A DNA stretch of 64,000 nucleotides from Cohnella algarum. Its GTDB lineage: Bacteria; Bacillota; Bacilli; Paenibacillales; Paenibacillaceae. Positions within the stretch are counted from its first letter, which is position 1; each line of letters begins with the position of its first letter. Position numbers and translations under genes: made by a program. Shown here piece after piece: positions 18,935-27,920 of this stretch. Under the pieces are notes generated by a model. It saw only the letters and a program-made list of their open reading frames with translations, had not been told where the DNA came from and ran no database searches. The stretch lies in contig NZ_JAFHKM010000002.1 in the NCBI RefSeq assembly GCF_016937515.1, positions 987,001 to 1,051,000 of the forward strand, written 5' to 3'.

Positions 18935-21274
18935 CTATCTCCCTGTATTATTGTCAATTATGTTTTTTATTTTTTGAATATTTTTGTTTGTAATGCTCCA
19001 TAAATCACTTTGAATCCTATTTATTTCAAGGTTTAATTCATCGAAACTAGAAGCTTCTACAAAACGAATAAAATTTTGCTCCATATCTGGAGAATGTACA
19101 TCTACTCCCCACTCTGGATGTCCAATATCCTCCAAAAAGTACTTCAATTTATCATGACTAATTAAAGAAAAAATCGGCTTGCCTAACCCAAAAGGAACCA
19201 TTTGTGCATGACCTCTCATACCAATTGACAAATCAACTTCAGAATAATATTCAATAACCTTATCTGGGGGAGCTTGATTTAAATTAACCTCTTCTATCTC
19301 CAAGTTATAACGCTTAAACCAAAGGCGGCTTTGTTCATCCAGATGATGATGGTGAAATAATTTAACGTTCCAATTATTCTCTATAAGGTAATGAGTAATT
19401 CTTATTACTTTTTTTATTACGTCGGTATAGTCCCTGCCGAATCTTAGAAATGGACGATCCATTGCAATGTTTATAGCAGCTTTTTTACTAATTGATTGAT
19501 TTTGAATTGGATCTAAATATTTTATAAGCGTTGTTGGGCATGGTTGATATTCGATTTTATTCCAATGTTTTTGCGGTACGTATTCTTTAAGGGCTTTTAT
19601 GCTACCGCTATTTCTGATTCCAAAAAATACGCTTTTCTCGATTAATGTTTGTATATTTTTATAAAAGACCGGCAAGAAATCAGATTGTCCTCTAAACCTA
19701 TTATATCCTGCCGCAAAAACAATAATAGGAACTTCAATTTTTTTTAGAAGTTCAGTTGGACAAGGCCACTGCCAACCGGATTTCTCGTTGGGATTAGTAT
19801 CCGCTAAAAAAAGGCCACCTCCGCCAATTATAAGAGCATCCAATTTATTGATACTTTCAATGGTTTTTTCTGTGACTGCCTCGTGAATATTAAATAATTT
19901 AAACTCACAATTTCTAAAATGTGATTGAAACACTTTCCTTACATATGGAAACAAAAGAGTATCTCCAGCATTAGTATTTAAGTGATATCCTACGTGACCA
20001 AACTTATACGTTGCTGGGTAATTTGTAGGTAAAACTGCTATTTTTTCAGCATTCTTTTTTAAAGGACTTTTTGCCTGACCTACAATATTCTTTATTCTTT
20101 GGGCGTTTTTAAAATTGATTATTTGAAGGTTACGCACATCAGTTAAAGTTGATTTTTTTCCTAAAACCCACAGAAAACCCAAGCTGTTATATCCTGAGCT
20201 CACTACATTAAATCCGGATTTAAGTAAATAGGACTTTAAAACTTCTTCTGAAAAGGTATTAACATGAACATCCCAAAAAAAGTCATCCATTGGAGTGTGC
20301 ATATTATCAATTCCAGGACACTCAATGAAAATGTATCCATCTTCTTTTAAAAATCGTTTGACTCGAGTAAGAAAGTCAAAAGGACTCTGTACATGTTCAA
20401 TAACTTGAAAAGAGCAAACTAAATCCGCGTAGTTAGCTGGTATTGGGGTATTTTCCAGCATCGAATTCTTAACCGATATATTATATCTCTCCATTGAAGA
20501 ATTAGCATATTCCTTATCCGGTTCGACACCCAAAGTCTCCCAGCCCACTATACTCATTATATTAAGGAAGCTTCCTGTTCCAGAACCAATCTCGATAACC
20601 TTTTTTATTCTACTATCGTATATTTCAGTCGGCAGTAGTGTTTCTATTAGTTTAAATCGTTCATATGCCTGAGACTCACAAAATTTGAACTTTTCATCAT
20701 CCGGTCTTTCACTTTTTCTTGCTTTTTTTGAAAATTCACCATTCAAATATAGTTCCTCATGCTGATGTATTGTTAACCTTGGGTATGTAAATACCGCACC
20801 ACAATTCAAACAAATATAGTTAAATAAAATTTTGCGATTTCTTCCTTTATCATAAAGCAACTCAAAACTAGATTCCCCACATAAATCGCAGATATGACTT
20901 TTTATGTCTATGTCGAATTTTTCTTTTAACTCTTTAACCTTCATACAGGTAAAATCGTAAATTCCGCTTTCTATCATATCCCAGTTCATAATTATTTCCG
21001 GCATTTTAGGCATTTCTTTTACCTGTAGAAGAATTTCATCAAAAAATGAGCTTAAAATAAGGAGTCCTACTTCACTTTTCTCTATCTCATTTAAAATCGA
21101 AGGACTATAAATTAATTTACCATCCAATTTTTGTCCCCAGTTATTTGAGTTATTGTCGATAAAGCAGTAAGGGTTTAAATTGATCTTACCCTTACACTTT
21201 TGATAAAAATCCCCTGTGCCCCAAACTATAATTTTCTTATTTTTAAGATCAGGAAAAATCTTTTGCAACTCCAC
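18935..21274 (-). CDS. Three-part fusion: Rossmann module, methyltransferase, pyruvyl transferase
   Basis: This 779-residue protein holds three units. Residues 12-105: the shared module (KIIVWGTGDFYQK; CFIDNNSNNWGQKL). Residues 120-390: a zinc-ribbon methyltransferase (CDLCGESSFELLYDKG, CLNCGAVFTYPRL, VIEIGSGTGSFLNIM, SFQVIEHVQSPFDFL). Residues 430-770: a pyruvyl-transferase-like domain (GYHLNTNAGDTLLFPYV, IIGGGGLFLADTNP, FFGIRNSGSI, SIGMRGHAQMVPFGLGKP). The GTG at 21274 is chosen because AAAGGAG stands eight bases before it; an ATG upstream lies on the wrong side of that site. Methylation and pyruvylation of one sugar by a single chain is the simplest reading. Codon use is strongly AT-rich. 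Confidence 0.78.
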   Translation of the reverse strand: MELQKIFPDLKNKKIIVWGTGDFYQKCKGKINLNPYCFIDNNSNNWGQKLDGKLIYSPSILNEIEKSEVGLLILSSFFDEILLQVKEMPKMPEIIMNWDMIESGIYDFTCMKVKELKEKFDIDIKSHICDLCGESSFELLYDKGRNRKILFNYICLNCGAVFTYPRLTIHQHEELYLNGEFSKKARKSERPDDEKFKFCESQAYERFKLIETLLPTEIYDSRIKKVIEIGSGTGSFLNIMSIVGWETLGVEPDKEYANSSMERYNISVKNSMLENTPIPANYADLVCSFQVIEHVQSPFDFLTRVKRFLKEDGYIFIECPGIDNMHTPMDDFFWDVHVNTFSEEVLKSYLLKSGFNVVSSGYNSLGFLWVLGKKSTLTDVRNLQIINFKNAQRIKNIVGQAKSPLKKNAEKIAVLPTNYPATYKFGHVGYHLNTNAGDTLLFPYVRKVFQSHFRNCEFKLFNIHEAVTEKTIESINKLDALIIGGGGLFLADTNPNEKSGWQWPCPTELLKKIEVPIIVFAAGYNRFRGQSDFLPVFYKNIQTLIEKSVFFGIRNSGSIKALKEYVPQKHWNKIEYQPCPTTLIKYLDPIQNQSISKKAAINIAMDRPFLRFGRDYTDVIKKVIRITHYLIENNWNVKLFHHHHLDEQSRLWFKRYNLEIEEVNLNQAPPDKVIEYYSEVDLSIGMRGHAQMVPFGLGKPIFSLISHDKLKYFLEDIGHPEWGVDVHSPDMEQNFIRFVEASSFDELNLEINRIQSDLWSITNKNIQKIKNIIDNNTGR

Positions 21275-21287
21275 AATAAATTCTCCT

Positions 21288-22301
21288 TTAATATAGAATT
21301 TCATCTAAATTGACTCGAGGGAAAATGTCCAACTCAGTTGAACGCGATGCGTTATACATCTCTACTTTTCCACTCAAAAATTGGTGTGCATACAGCAGCA
21401 CTTGATAATGTTTGTTTAGATCAGGGTAATAGCACACTTCACCATTATTATGATATTCCGAATGAAAGTGCGTCTTATGTTTACCTTCTTGATGATAATA
21501 TACTAATTGATCCCCAGGCGGAGTAGGAGGTAATCCTTGATAATTAAAGTCTAGACCAAGAAAATAAATTTTTTTAATTCCCATATAATAAGCTAGTTGG
21601 ATATTAAAAAAGGTAACTGTTCCGCCAGTAAAAATTTCCTTTGAAATATCTTCAGAAAATCTTTGGGATCCCCGATTGGAACCAAAAAAGTTGTTCTCTT
21701 TTAACCAGTAGGCCTCAACCATATCACCTAAAGTTCGAAAAAGTTCTTTTGGAAAAAATTTAACAGCCCTAATATTTCGTATCGTACTTTTTTTATTTTT
21801 TGCAGCCATGTCGTCGGTTATTGTATAGTACTGGGGTCTCCAATTTGTTTCTTGAAATGCAACATGTATGCTGTTTGAAGCAAATGTAATTTCATTTTGT
21901 AGCAGCTCCAAGTCATTAATTGTAAGGCTAGGACCATTACCAATAATGAACGCTCTTTTGCCTTCATGAATATTTTTAAACTTGGAGACATCTTTATAGA
22001 TTGCTCTAAAAAAATTTTCGTTATGCATTTCGCTAATTTCAAAATAATGAACACCGGCAATTAAGCCATAAGAATTAAGTTGTTCGGATATCTCAAGAAC
22101 GTACATACTTGCAATGATCACAATCAAGTTATTTTTGTCCTCGTTCAGCAGCGAGTCAGGATTCTTCACCAATGCTCCGTTATGAATAATTCCCCATTTA
22201 TTTTTATCGTTGTCAACATAATAGTTGGGAGATATTGAAGCAATATAATGTTCAAGGCTTAGTTTTCCGGTGCCAAACACGATAACTTTTTTAGAATTCA
22301 T
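21288..22301 (-). CDS. DUF115/Maf-like protein with N-terminal Rossmann module
   Basis: Residues 1 to about 95 are the shared module (KVIVFGTGKLSL; YYVDNDKNKWGI). Residues 110-300 are the MptE-like/DUF115 fold of flagellin glycosyltransferases and related enzymes: RAFIIGNGPSLTINDLELL (nucleotide-binding GxGPS), TFASNSIHVAFQET, YYTITDDMAA, and the histidine-rich YYHQEGKHKTHFH. It is half the size of the Maf protein at 34268-36130 and lacks the latter's N- and C-terminal flanking regions. It could transfer a sugar acid onto another sugar rather than onto flagellin. ATG 22301 gives the module's normal beginning; a GTG a few codons earlier is the alternative. Confidence 0.72.
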   Translation of the reverse strand: MNSKKVIVFGTGKLSLEHYIASISPNYYVDNDKNKWGIIHNGALVKNPDSLLNEDKNNLIVIIASMYVLEISEQLNSYGLIAGVHYFEISEMHNENFFRAIYKDVSKFKNIHEGKRAFIIGNGPSLTINDLELLQNEITFASNSIHVAFQETNWRPQYYTITDDMAAKNKKSTIRNIRAVKFFPKELFRTLGDMVEAYWLKENNFFGSNRGSQRFSEDISKEIFTGGTVTFFNIQLAYYMGIKKIYFLGLDFNYQGLPPTPPGDQLVYYHQEGKHKTHFHSEYHNNGEVCYYPDLNKHYQVLLYAHQFLSGKVEMYNASRSTELDIFPRVNLDEILY

Positions 22302-22319
22302 GGAGTTTCGGAACACCAC

Positions 22320-23519
22320 CTATCTTGCTCTTTCTTTAATCAACAAATCGCAAACTTCCCTGACACAGCCCTTACCGCCTTCGGTTTTACAAATATACTT
22401 CGCATATTTTCGGACCTCTTCGTGGCTATCTGACGGCGCGGCTGAGAAACTCGAAAGTTGGATACACTCCAAATCATTAATATCATCCCCGATGTATGCG
22501 GTTGAATTAAAGGAATATTCAGGGTGATTTTTGAAAAAATGCTCCAGAAACATCTTTTTATCTGTAATCCCCATAAAAATATAATCGGCTTTGAGCTTTT
22601 CTCCTCTTCTTTTCACCAATTCAATGTTTTCTGACGTCAACAGCATAACGTGAATTCCGGCAGCCCGAATCAATTCGATTCCTTTGCCGTCTCGAGTATT
22701 GAACTTCTTTAATTCTTGTCCGTCGGAAGAATAATACATACCGGCATCCGTCAACACCCCATCGACATCGGAAATAAGCAACTTAATGTGACTTAACGAT
22801 TGAAGTTTCCCGCGTTTAAGTTTAAGCTGTTCTGCAATTATCCAATCCGCCAGATCATCGATTTCAAAATACGTTTCTTCATGCATTTCATATGCTGTTA
22901 TTTCTCCCGAAATCCTGCACTTTGACTTTAACAACCGATCTTTCGTCGTCATGTAGAAGGCACCGTTCTCTACCAAAAAACCATCCCATTGCTGCCTTAA
23001 CGGTCTATTGGAGGGATTATAATTGACAGGTATAGCAAGGTTATCTTCCTGTTTCCACAAAAATCTTTTTTGACGTACGACAGATACTAGAGAATCAACT
23101 TTACTTTCATAATACTTTTGAATAGCTTGCGTTAAATCCTCGCTTTCCAATAATGGCGAAGTAGCTTGAATTAGAACGATTTTATCGAAGTCGTATTGTT
23201 CTGCAAACTCAAGCATACCGTACTCTGTGGAAGCAGTATCTGTAGCGGACTCTTCGCTTCGACTGATAACCGAGACTTTGGGTAAGACAAAGCTTTTTAC
23301 GACCTGTTCAATTTGTTCATTCTCCGTTGCTACAAAGACTTTGCCAATAATTTCGCACTCGACAGCCGCTTTAACAACCCAGTAAACCAAAGGCATTCCG
23401 CAAAACAGTTTAATATTTTTATTTGGGATTCCTTTGCTTCCGCCTCTTACCGGTATATATGCAACAATTTTTTCACACTTTTCTTTTAAGTTTGTTTCGC
23501 TGTACTTTTTCAACGTCAA
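22320..23519 (-). CDS. CMP-nonulosonate cytidylyltransferase fused to a KdsC-like HAD phosphatase
   Basis: Residues 15-235 form a NeuA-type cytidylyltransferase: VAYIPVRGGSKGIPNKNIK, SEESATDTASTEY, IQATSPLLESEDL and the EIDDLADWIIAE end. Residues 245-395 form a KdsC-like HAD phosphatase: LLISDVDGVLTDAGMYYS (DxDGVLTD), LLTSENIELVKRRG, the K of GITDKK, and YIGDDINDLECI. The same two-domain plan is known in animal CMP-sialic acid synthetases, where the HAD part helps form a tetramer. In a bacterium it may also remove phosphate from the acid made by the synthase next door. The start TTG 23519 follows GGAGGATC and overlaps the synthase gene by 47 bases, indicating tight coupling. Confidence 0.85.
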   Translation of the reverse strand: MTLKKYSETNLKEKCEKIVAYIPVRGGSKGIPNKNIKLFCGMPLVYWVVKAAVECEIIGKVFVATENEQIEQVVKSFVLPKVSVISRSEESATDTASTEYGMLEFAEQYDFDKIVLIQATSPLLESEDLTQAIQKYYESKVDSLVSVVRQKRFLWKQEDNLAIPVNYNPSNRPLRQQWDGFLVENGAFYMTTKDRLLKSKCRISGEITAYEMHEETYFEIDDLADWIIAEQLKLKRGKLQSLSHIKLLISDVDGVLTDAGMYYSSDGQELKKFNTRDGKGIELIRAAGIHVMLLTSENIELVKRRGEKLKADYIFMGITDKKMFLEHFFKNHPEYSFNSTAYIGDDINDLECIQLSSFSAAPSDSHEEVRKYAKYICKTEGGKGCVREVCDLLIKERAR

Positions 23520-24348
23520 GTAGATCCTCCCGTTTATAAGTTAAAGCTTTATTCACGTTTCGGATATCTCTCACAAGCCGTCTCATGCCATCGGGCTCCA
23601 AACTTGCCGCATGATCTGTTCCTTTCCAAGTACGATCAAGCGTAAAGTGACGTTCAAAATATTTGGCTCCTAAAGTTAATGCTGCAATGTCGGCAGCTAT
23701 TCCTAGATGATGACCGGAAAACCCAATGCTTTTTACTTTAGATTCATATCTATCTCTTAATCTTTGAATATCAAGCAAAGATAAATCCTCAAACGAAACG
23801 GGGTATCCCGATACGCATGAGTAAATGACCAGACTATCAAGTCTTCCAAGATTATTAAAGAAGGCAATTACTTGCTCTTCCTCTTCCGGTGTTGTCATCC
23901 CAAATGATAGGTGAACATCGCCCGAATATCTTTCCAGAAGCACCCCTAGCATATCAAAATCAAGGTTGCACGCCGACGGGATTTTTATGAACTTTGGATT
24001 TAAATCAGCCACCTCAATAGCGGATGTTACGTCCCATACGGATGAACTATACTCAATTCCATTAGTCTTGCATTCATGAACAAGTTCCTCGTGCTGCTCT
24101 ATAGTTAGCTCAAGAAATTCCCTGTGTTCTCCGTAACTCGAACCATAAGCGTGTTGAGGATTCGGATGGGGAGCATTGTATTCGTCAGATGAAAGAAGTT
24201 CTTTGGGGTTCCTTTTTTGGAACTTAACGGCATCAACTTTGCAATAATGTGCTGCTACTTTTATCATTTCTTTTGCAATATTTAAATCCCCTTTATGGTT
24301 GCATCCGATTTCCGCAATGACATAGGGTTGTACTTTTTGGTAATCCAT
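23473..24348 (-). CDS. NeuB-type sialic/nonulosonic acid synthase without SAF domain
   Basis: A 291-residue NeuB barrel: VIAEIGCNHKGDLNIAKE, VKFQKRNPKELL, SSVWDVTSAIEV, KIPSACNLDF, FSFGMTT-like LSFGMTTPEEEE, and RHFTLDRTWKGTDHAASL. PEP plus a sugar gives a nine-carbon sugar acid. Two departures stand out: the usual C-terminal SAF domain is missing (the protein stops about 50-60 residues early), and the GxSDHT motif reads GFSGHHLG, so a conserved aspartate is glycine. Together with the neighbour's phosphatase domain this suggests a phosphorylated product or a different substrate from PseI; that is inference. Start ATG 24348 behind GAGGTG. Confidence 0.82.
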   Translation of the reverse strand: MDYQKVQPYVIAEIGCNHKGDLNIAKEMIKVAAHYCKVDAVKFQKRNPKELLSSDEYNAPHPNPQHAYGSSYGEHREFLELTIEQHEELVHECKTNGIEYSSSVWDVTSAIEVADLNPKFIKIPSACNLDFDMLGVLLERYSGDVHLSFGMTTPEEEEQVIAFFNNLGRLDSLVIYSCVSGYPVSFEDLSLLDIQRLRDRYESKVKSIGFSGHHLGIAADIAALTLGAKYFERHFTLDRTWKGTDHAASLEPDGMRRLVRDIRNVNKALTYKREDLLDVEKVQRNKLKRKV

Positions 24349-24378
24349 TATGTAGCACCTCTTCTATTCGTCATCAAT

Positions 24379-26718
24379 TCAAACCGCCACGATCTTTAAA
24401 TCAAGTTTCATTTTTTGGCTCAGGTTCTTCAGGTCTCTTATAATTTCCGAAGTATAAGCAAATGAAGCAACGGCCACTGTTCTTACCTTTAATTTTAGAG
24501 CATCGTCTAAGGACAAGACTGGAATTCCGTTCTTGTTTGATCCCCATAGACTTTCATTTTTATCTATAAAGCACTTAACCTTGATAATCGTTCCGTTCAG
24601 AATATCCGCGAGCTCATCTCCCATTTGCCCGGCTCCATAAATCATAATTTCGCATTCGCCATCTTCAAGTAACTTCAGCGCCAAATTTGCCATAAAGGCT
24701 CGAGAGTTTTTAGCGTCTCCTTGTTTAAATAAACTTATTTTCGAGTAATGTGGAAATGCACGCTCAACTACTCCGGCAGGCCAAACGAGCAAACTCGTTC
24801 TTCGTTTTTGAACAAAGGATGTAATACCCTCGGTTCTTACTTGATTTTCTAAGTGGGATGGGCAAAAAATGCCGTAAGAATGGCCTTCATCAAAAAGATT
24901 CTCATGTTCAAGATTGCCAAGTTCTACTGCCTCTTGATAAGTCGGGTATTCCATAAATCTCGACAAGATCCAAATTAGCTTTTCTTTTTGGTTCAAAATA
25001 CGTTCTAGAATCCATGGTTTTTCTTTTTGCAGATTTAAAAAAAGCGATTGAAAAAATACGATGCCCTGCTGACAGAGCTCCTTAGCTTTTTGATTATTAG
25101 TATGAACGTTTTGTTCTAAAATTGGGACAACTTTGGAAGAATGCTCTTTTTTATATCCAATCGTGCTTCCCACGTTCTCGGTAATAAGTTCATCAATAAT
25201 TCCCGGCATCCAATTTTTTGAACGATAGATTTTCCCGTTTATTCCCGCATTACATAATAATCCTCTCAATTGCGAGCCCTTTAAAATTCGATCCAACGTC
25301 ATTTCATTGGCCATCGTCATTAAATGGATACCTTTGGGATATCCTTTTCCTCTTAAATGCTGATCCAATGAAAACTGAATGGTCCCGGCATGCCCAATAT
25401 CATAAGTAATATAAGGCTCATTTAGATCAAAGTTCCCAATCAGATACTTCAATAGTAAATCCGATTCGGATTCCTGAATTCGTTTTAACCTTTCCATTAA
25501 ATCGGGGCTTAACAAATAATTCGTAATTACCTGTTTCAGGGTCTTTCCATTTCCAAAATTAGTCTTCTCCGATTGACCTAATGTAACGTCAGAATAGTCT
25601 TCAAAAATATTGGATATTTTCAACCTTCTAAACAAAGCTTCTACCGTCATCCAAGAGACGTTCAATAATGACTGTAGCGTGTCCTTATTTATTTCCTTTA
25701 TGGAAGGCAGGAAGGTAGATCTTCTCGATACATAAAGGGGTTTGACTTTAATACCTTTAATACCTCTATGCTCCAGAGAACGATTGATCAAATTAGTATG
25801 AAATTCCCCCCCTCTCATTAAAGGGTAGATATTACGAATCCTCTCTTTCAATGCCGAATCTATAACCCATTCAATACTCACTATTTCTATAGGGCCTAAT
25901 ATAGCTGCCCCAAATTCAAACCAAAAGCGTTCTTCTTTTGAAAATGCTCCCGACATATTCCATGCAAGTTTACGTAAAGAAAAGAGCTCGGGGATAAGCT
26001 CGTTCAGCCGCTGTCTTTCCAGTTCAAAGCTGCTATTTCGATCTTCCTTCCCATAGTAGTGGATCGCATCTATTCCGAATTTTTTGCAATTAAGCACGTC
26101 GGTTTTATAATTATCTCCGATGTGTACGATTGCCTTTTTATCGATATAAGGATATTTTTTCAACAAGACGGTAAATAACATTCCTTGATTCCATTTTGTA
26201 AGCCGGTGTTCGCTTGATACGATAATCTCCTTTACGATCTCACAGTTAAAACCTACATGTTTCAAAAGCTCCTCGAGTTGAGCTGCAGAGTAGTACATAT
26301 CCGATAGCAAAATAATAGAAATACCGTTGGAATGGCAATATTGAAGAAAAGACGCTACGCTCGGGTTTAGAAATAAGCACTTTTTCTCAACCTCAAGTTC
26401 AATTTCCATTAACCGGGCTTTGTCGCCGTAGTGCTCAGGAATTTGATTATATATTTCAATAAAATTAACTTCCGTCTGCAATACTCTACGAGCTTCACGA
26501 TCTGCAGCCATTCTGATTAATTTAAATTCTTCCGCTGAAACGGCGGGATTTAAAACTTTTCGGCGCAATGCTTCTTCCGCAACATGAAAAAAAACGTCTT
26601 CGGGATGAATTGTTGTCCTTAACATTAAAGTATCAAAAATATCGCAACTCAAAAGTTTTATGTTTTTTTCCTTTAGTTGCAATAGGTTTTTATCTCTCAT
26701 CCATAAGAAGTCATTCAC
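24379..26718 (-). CDS. Large HAD-superfamily protein with C-terminal Rossmann module (paralogue 1)
   Basis: A 779-residue protein of the COG5610-like type. Residues 20-220 are a HAD hydrolase: LLSCDIFDTLMLR (motif I, the +2 acidic residue replaced by Phe), LLSDMYYSAAQL, and HIGDNYKTDVLNC (GDxxxxD). Residues 250-600 are an unassigned region shared with the paralogue at 30870-33233 (FWFEFGAAILGP, NIYPLMRGGEF, VSRRSTFLP, YDIGHAGTIQFSLDQ). Residues 685-775 are the shared module (EIMIYGAGQMGD; CFIDKNESLWGSN). GTG 26718 is chosen because AGGTGA precedes it, and it gives the same distance to motif I as the paralogue. Substrate unknown; a glycan-transfer or dephosphorylation role is guessed from the setting. 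Confidence 0.7.
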   Translation of the reverse strand: MNDFLWMRDKNLLQLKEKNIKLLSCDIFDTLMLRTTIHPEDVFFHVAEEALRRKVLNPAVSAEEFKLIRMAADREARRVLQTEVNFIEIYNQIPEHYGDKARLMEIELEVEKKCLFLNPSVASFLQYCHSNGISIILLSDMYYSAAQLEELLKHVGFNCEIVKEIIVSSEHRLTKWNQGMLFTVLLKKYPYIDKKAIVHIGDNYKTDVLNCKKFGIDAIHYYGKEDRNSSFELERQRLNELIPELFSLRKLAWNMSGAFSKEERFWFEFGAAILGPIEIVSIEWVIDSALKERIRNIYPLMRGGEFHTNLINRSLEHRGIKGIKVKPLYVSRRSTFLPSIKEINKDTLQSLLNVSWMTVEALFRRLKISNIFEDYSDVTLGQSEKTNFGNGKTLKQVITNYLLSPDLMERLKRIQESESDLLLKYLIGNFDLNEPYITYDIGHAGTIQFSLDQHLRGKGYPKGIHLMTMANEMTLDRILKGSQLRGLLCNAGINGKIYRSKNWMPGIIDELITENVGSTIGYKKEHSSKVVPILEQNVHTNNQKAKELCQQGIVFFQSLFLNLQKEKPWILERILNQKEKLIWILSRFMEYPTYQEAVELGNLEHENLFDEGHSYGIFCPSHLENQVRTEGITSFVQKRRTSLLVWPAGVVERAFPHYSKISLFKQGDAKNSRAFMANLALKLLEDGECEIMIYGAGQMGDELADILNGTIIKVKCFIDKNESLWGSNKNGIPVLSLDDALKLKVRTVAVASFAYTSEIIRDLKNLSQKMKLDLKIVAV

Positions 26719-26737
26719 CAATCTCACCTACTGTTTG

Positions 26738-27904
26738 TTAGTGGCAAAAAATTCGGGGCTGCTTATTTGCTTTTTTGAATTCGGCATTTATATTAGCAGC
26801 TATCTCCTCCGCATAATTAAAAGAGCCCACTACAAAATTATCAATTTCCGACTTGACAGCCTCTTCGATAGATACAATGGGAACATGAAATAATGTTCTT
26901 CCCCAAGTTTCTTTTTTACTATCCACAAACAGCTTCACATCAATGTCGTTCTGTAAGAGCATTTGAAATAAGTCCTTTGCGAATTCTCCTGTTCCATATA
27001 GGATAACGGTTCCAACTTGATTAAACTTCAACTGCTTGAAGATCGATTTCTTGGCATGTTCTATTAAGTACATCGTTTGAAGGTGGTCCGTTGAGCTGTT
27101 TATTTTCGCAATATTTATTAAGTGACCTATGCCCATTTTTCCTTCTCTTAAATCTTTCCTTAAGTAATCATTTCTTATTTGCGTAGCTACTTGGTTGTGT
27201 TTAGTCGTAAGGCCAAAAATCGTATTGCTGTAAACACCTGTTTTGAGGGAAATTCTGTGATGATAATTGGCAAGAGCTTCATTAATGAGATGAATATTAA
27301 ATTCGCTTAAAAACCGAAGATAAAAATCCCAATCCCCCAACACGGGCAACTTTTCATTGTAATACCCGACGCAATGATGAACATGCCGCCTATATACAAT
27401 TGATATTGGCACAATCGTATTTTGAATGGCCATCTCCGCTAAGCTTATGCTTTGTAAATTCGGTTTCCATAAATCTTTGGAATGAATACGAATTTCATCT
27501 CCATCGATTTCTTCGATTACTCGTATTATTTTAGTTGCAACTCCGCCAAAGTCCTCGCCCTCCGCACTTTCTAAAAAGCTTACAGTCTGCTCTAGAAAGT
27601 CTGGCTGTAACGTATCATCGTCGTCGTGTATAAGTATGTAAGAACTGTCTACTGCTTTTATGCCGATATTGGAGGCAGCCTCCATGCCTTGAGAAACTTC
27701 ATTATGGATAATAACAACTTTTTTTTGTATACGACTAGGCAGCTCTGAAACTAATTTCTCAACCGTTTCTTGTTCGCCTCCATCATTTACGATAACATGA
27801 ACCCAGTCACAGAAAGTCTGGTCTGCAACGCTTTTAAAAGCTCTTTTTAACATAATCGGTCTATCTTTTGTTCTCGTTATAATTGCTGCCTTTGCAGTAT
27901 GCAC
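26738..27904 (-). CDS. GT2 glycosyltransferase with C-terminal Rossmann module
   Basis: Residues 1-230 are a GT-A glycosyltransferase of family 2: AAIITRTKDRPIMLKRAF, VIVNDGGEQET, and ILIHDDDDTLQPDFLEQ, where DDD is the metal/nucleotide motif; LGDWDFYLRFL supplies the acceptor-side acidic residues. Residues 295-388 are the shared module (TVILYGTGEFAKD; LFVDSKKETWGRTL). It should add one sugar from a nucleotide donor to the growing flagellar glycan in the cytoplasm. Start GTG 27904 lies ten bases after AAAAGGAG. No membrane segment is visible. Confidence 0.82.
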   Translation of the reverse strand: MHTAKAAIITRTKDRPIMLKRAFKSVADQTFCDWVHVIVNDGGEQETVEKLVSELPSRIQKKVVIIHNEVSQGMEAASNIGIKAVDSSYILIHDDDDTLQPDFLEQTVSFLESAEGEDFGGVATKIIRVIEEIDGDEIRIHSKDLWKPNLQSISLAEMAIQNTIVPISIVYRRHVHHCVGYYNEKLPVLGDWDFYLRFLSEFNIHLINEALANYHHRISLKTGVYSNTIFGLTTKHNQVATQIRNDYLRKDLREGKMGIGHLINIAKINSSTDHLQTMYLIEHAKKSIFKQLKFNQVGTVILYGTGEFAKDLFQMLLQNDIDVKLFVDSKKETWGRTLFHVPIVSIEEAVKSEIDNFVVGSFNYAEEIAANINAEFKKANKQPRIFCH

Positions 27905-27920
27905 GCGACATTAGCTCCTT

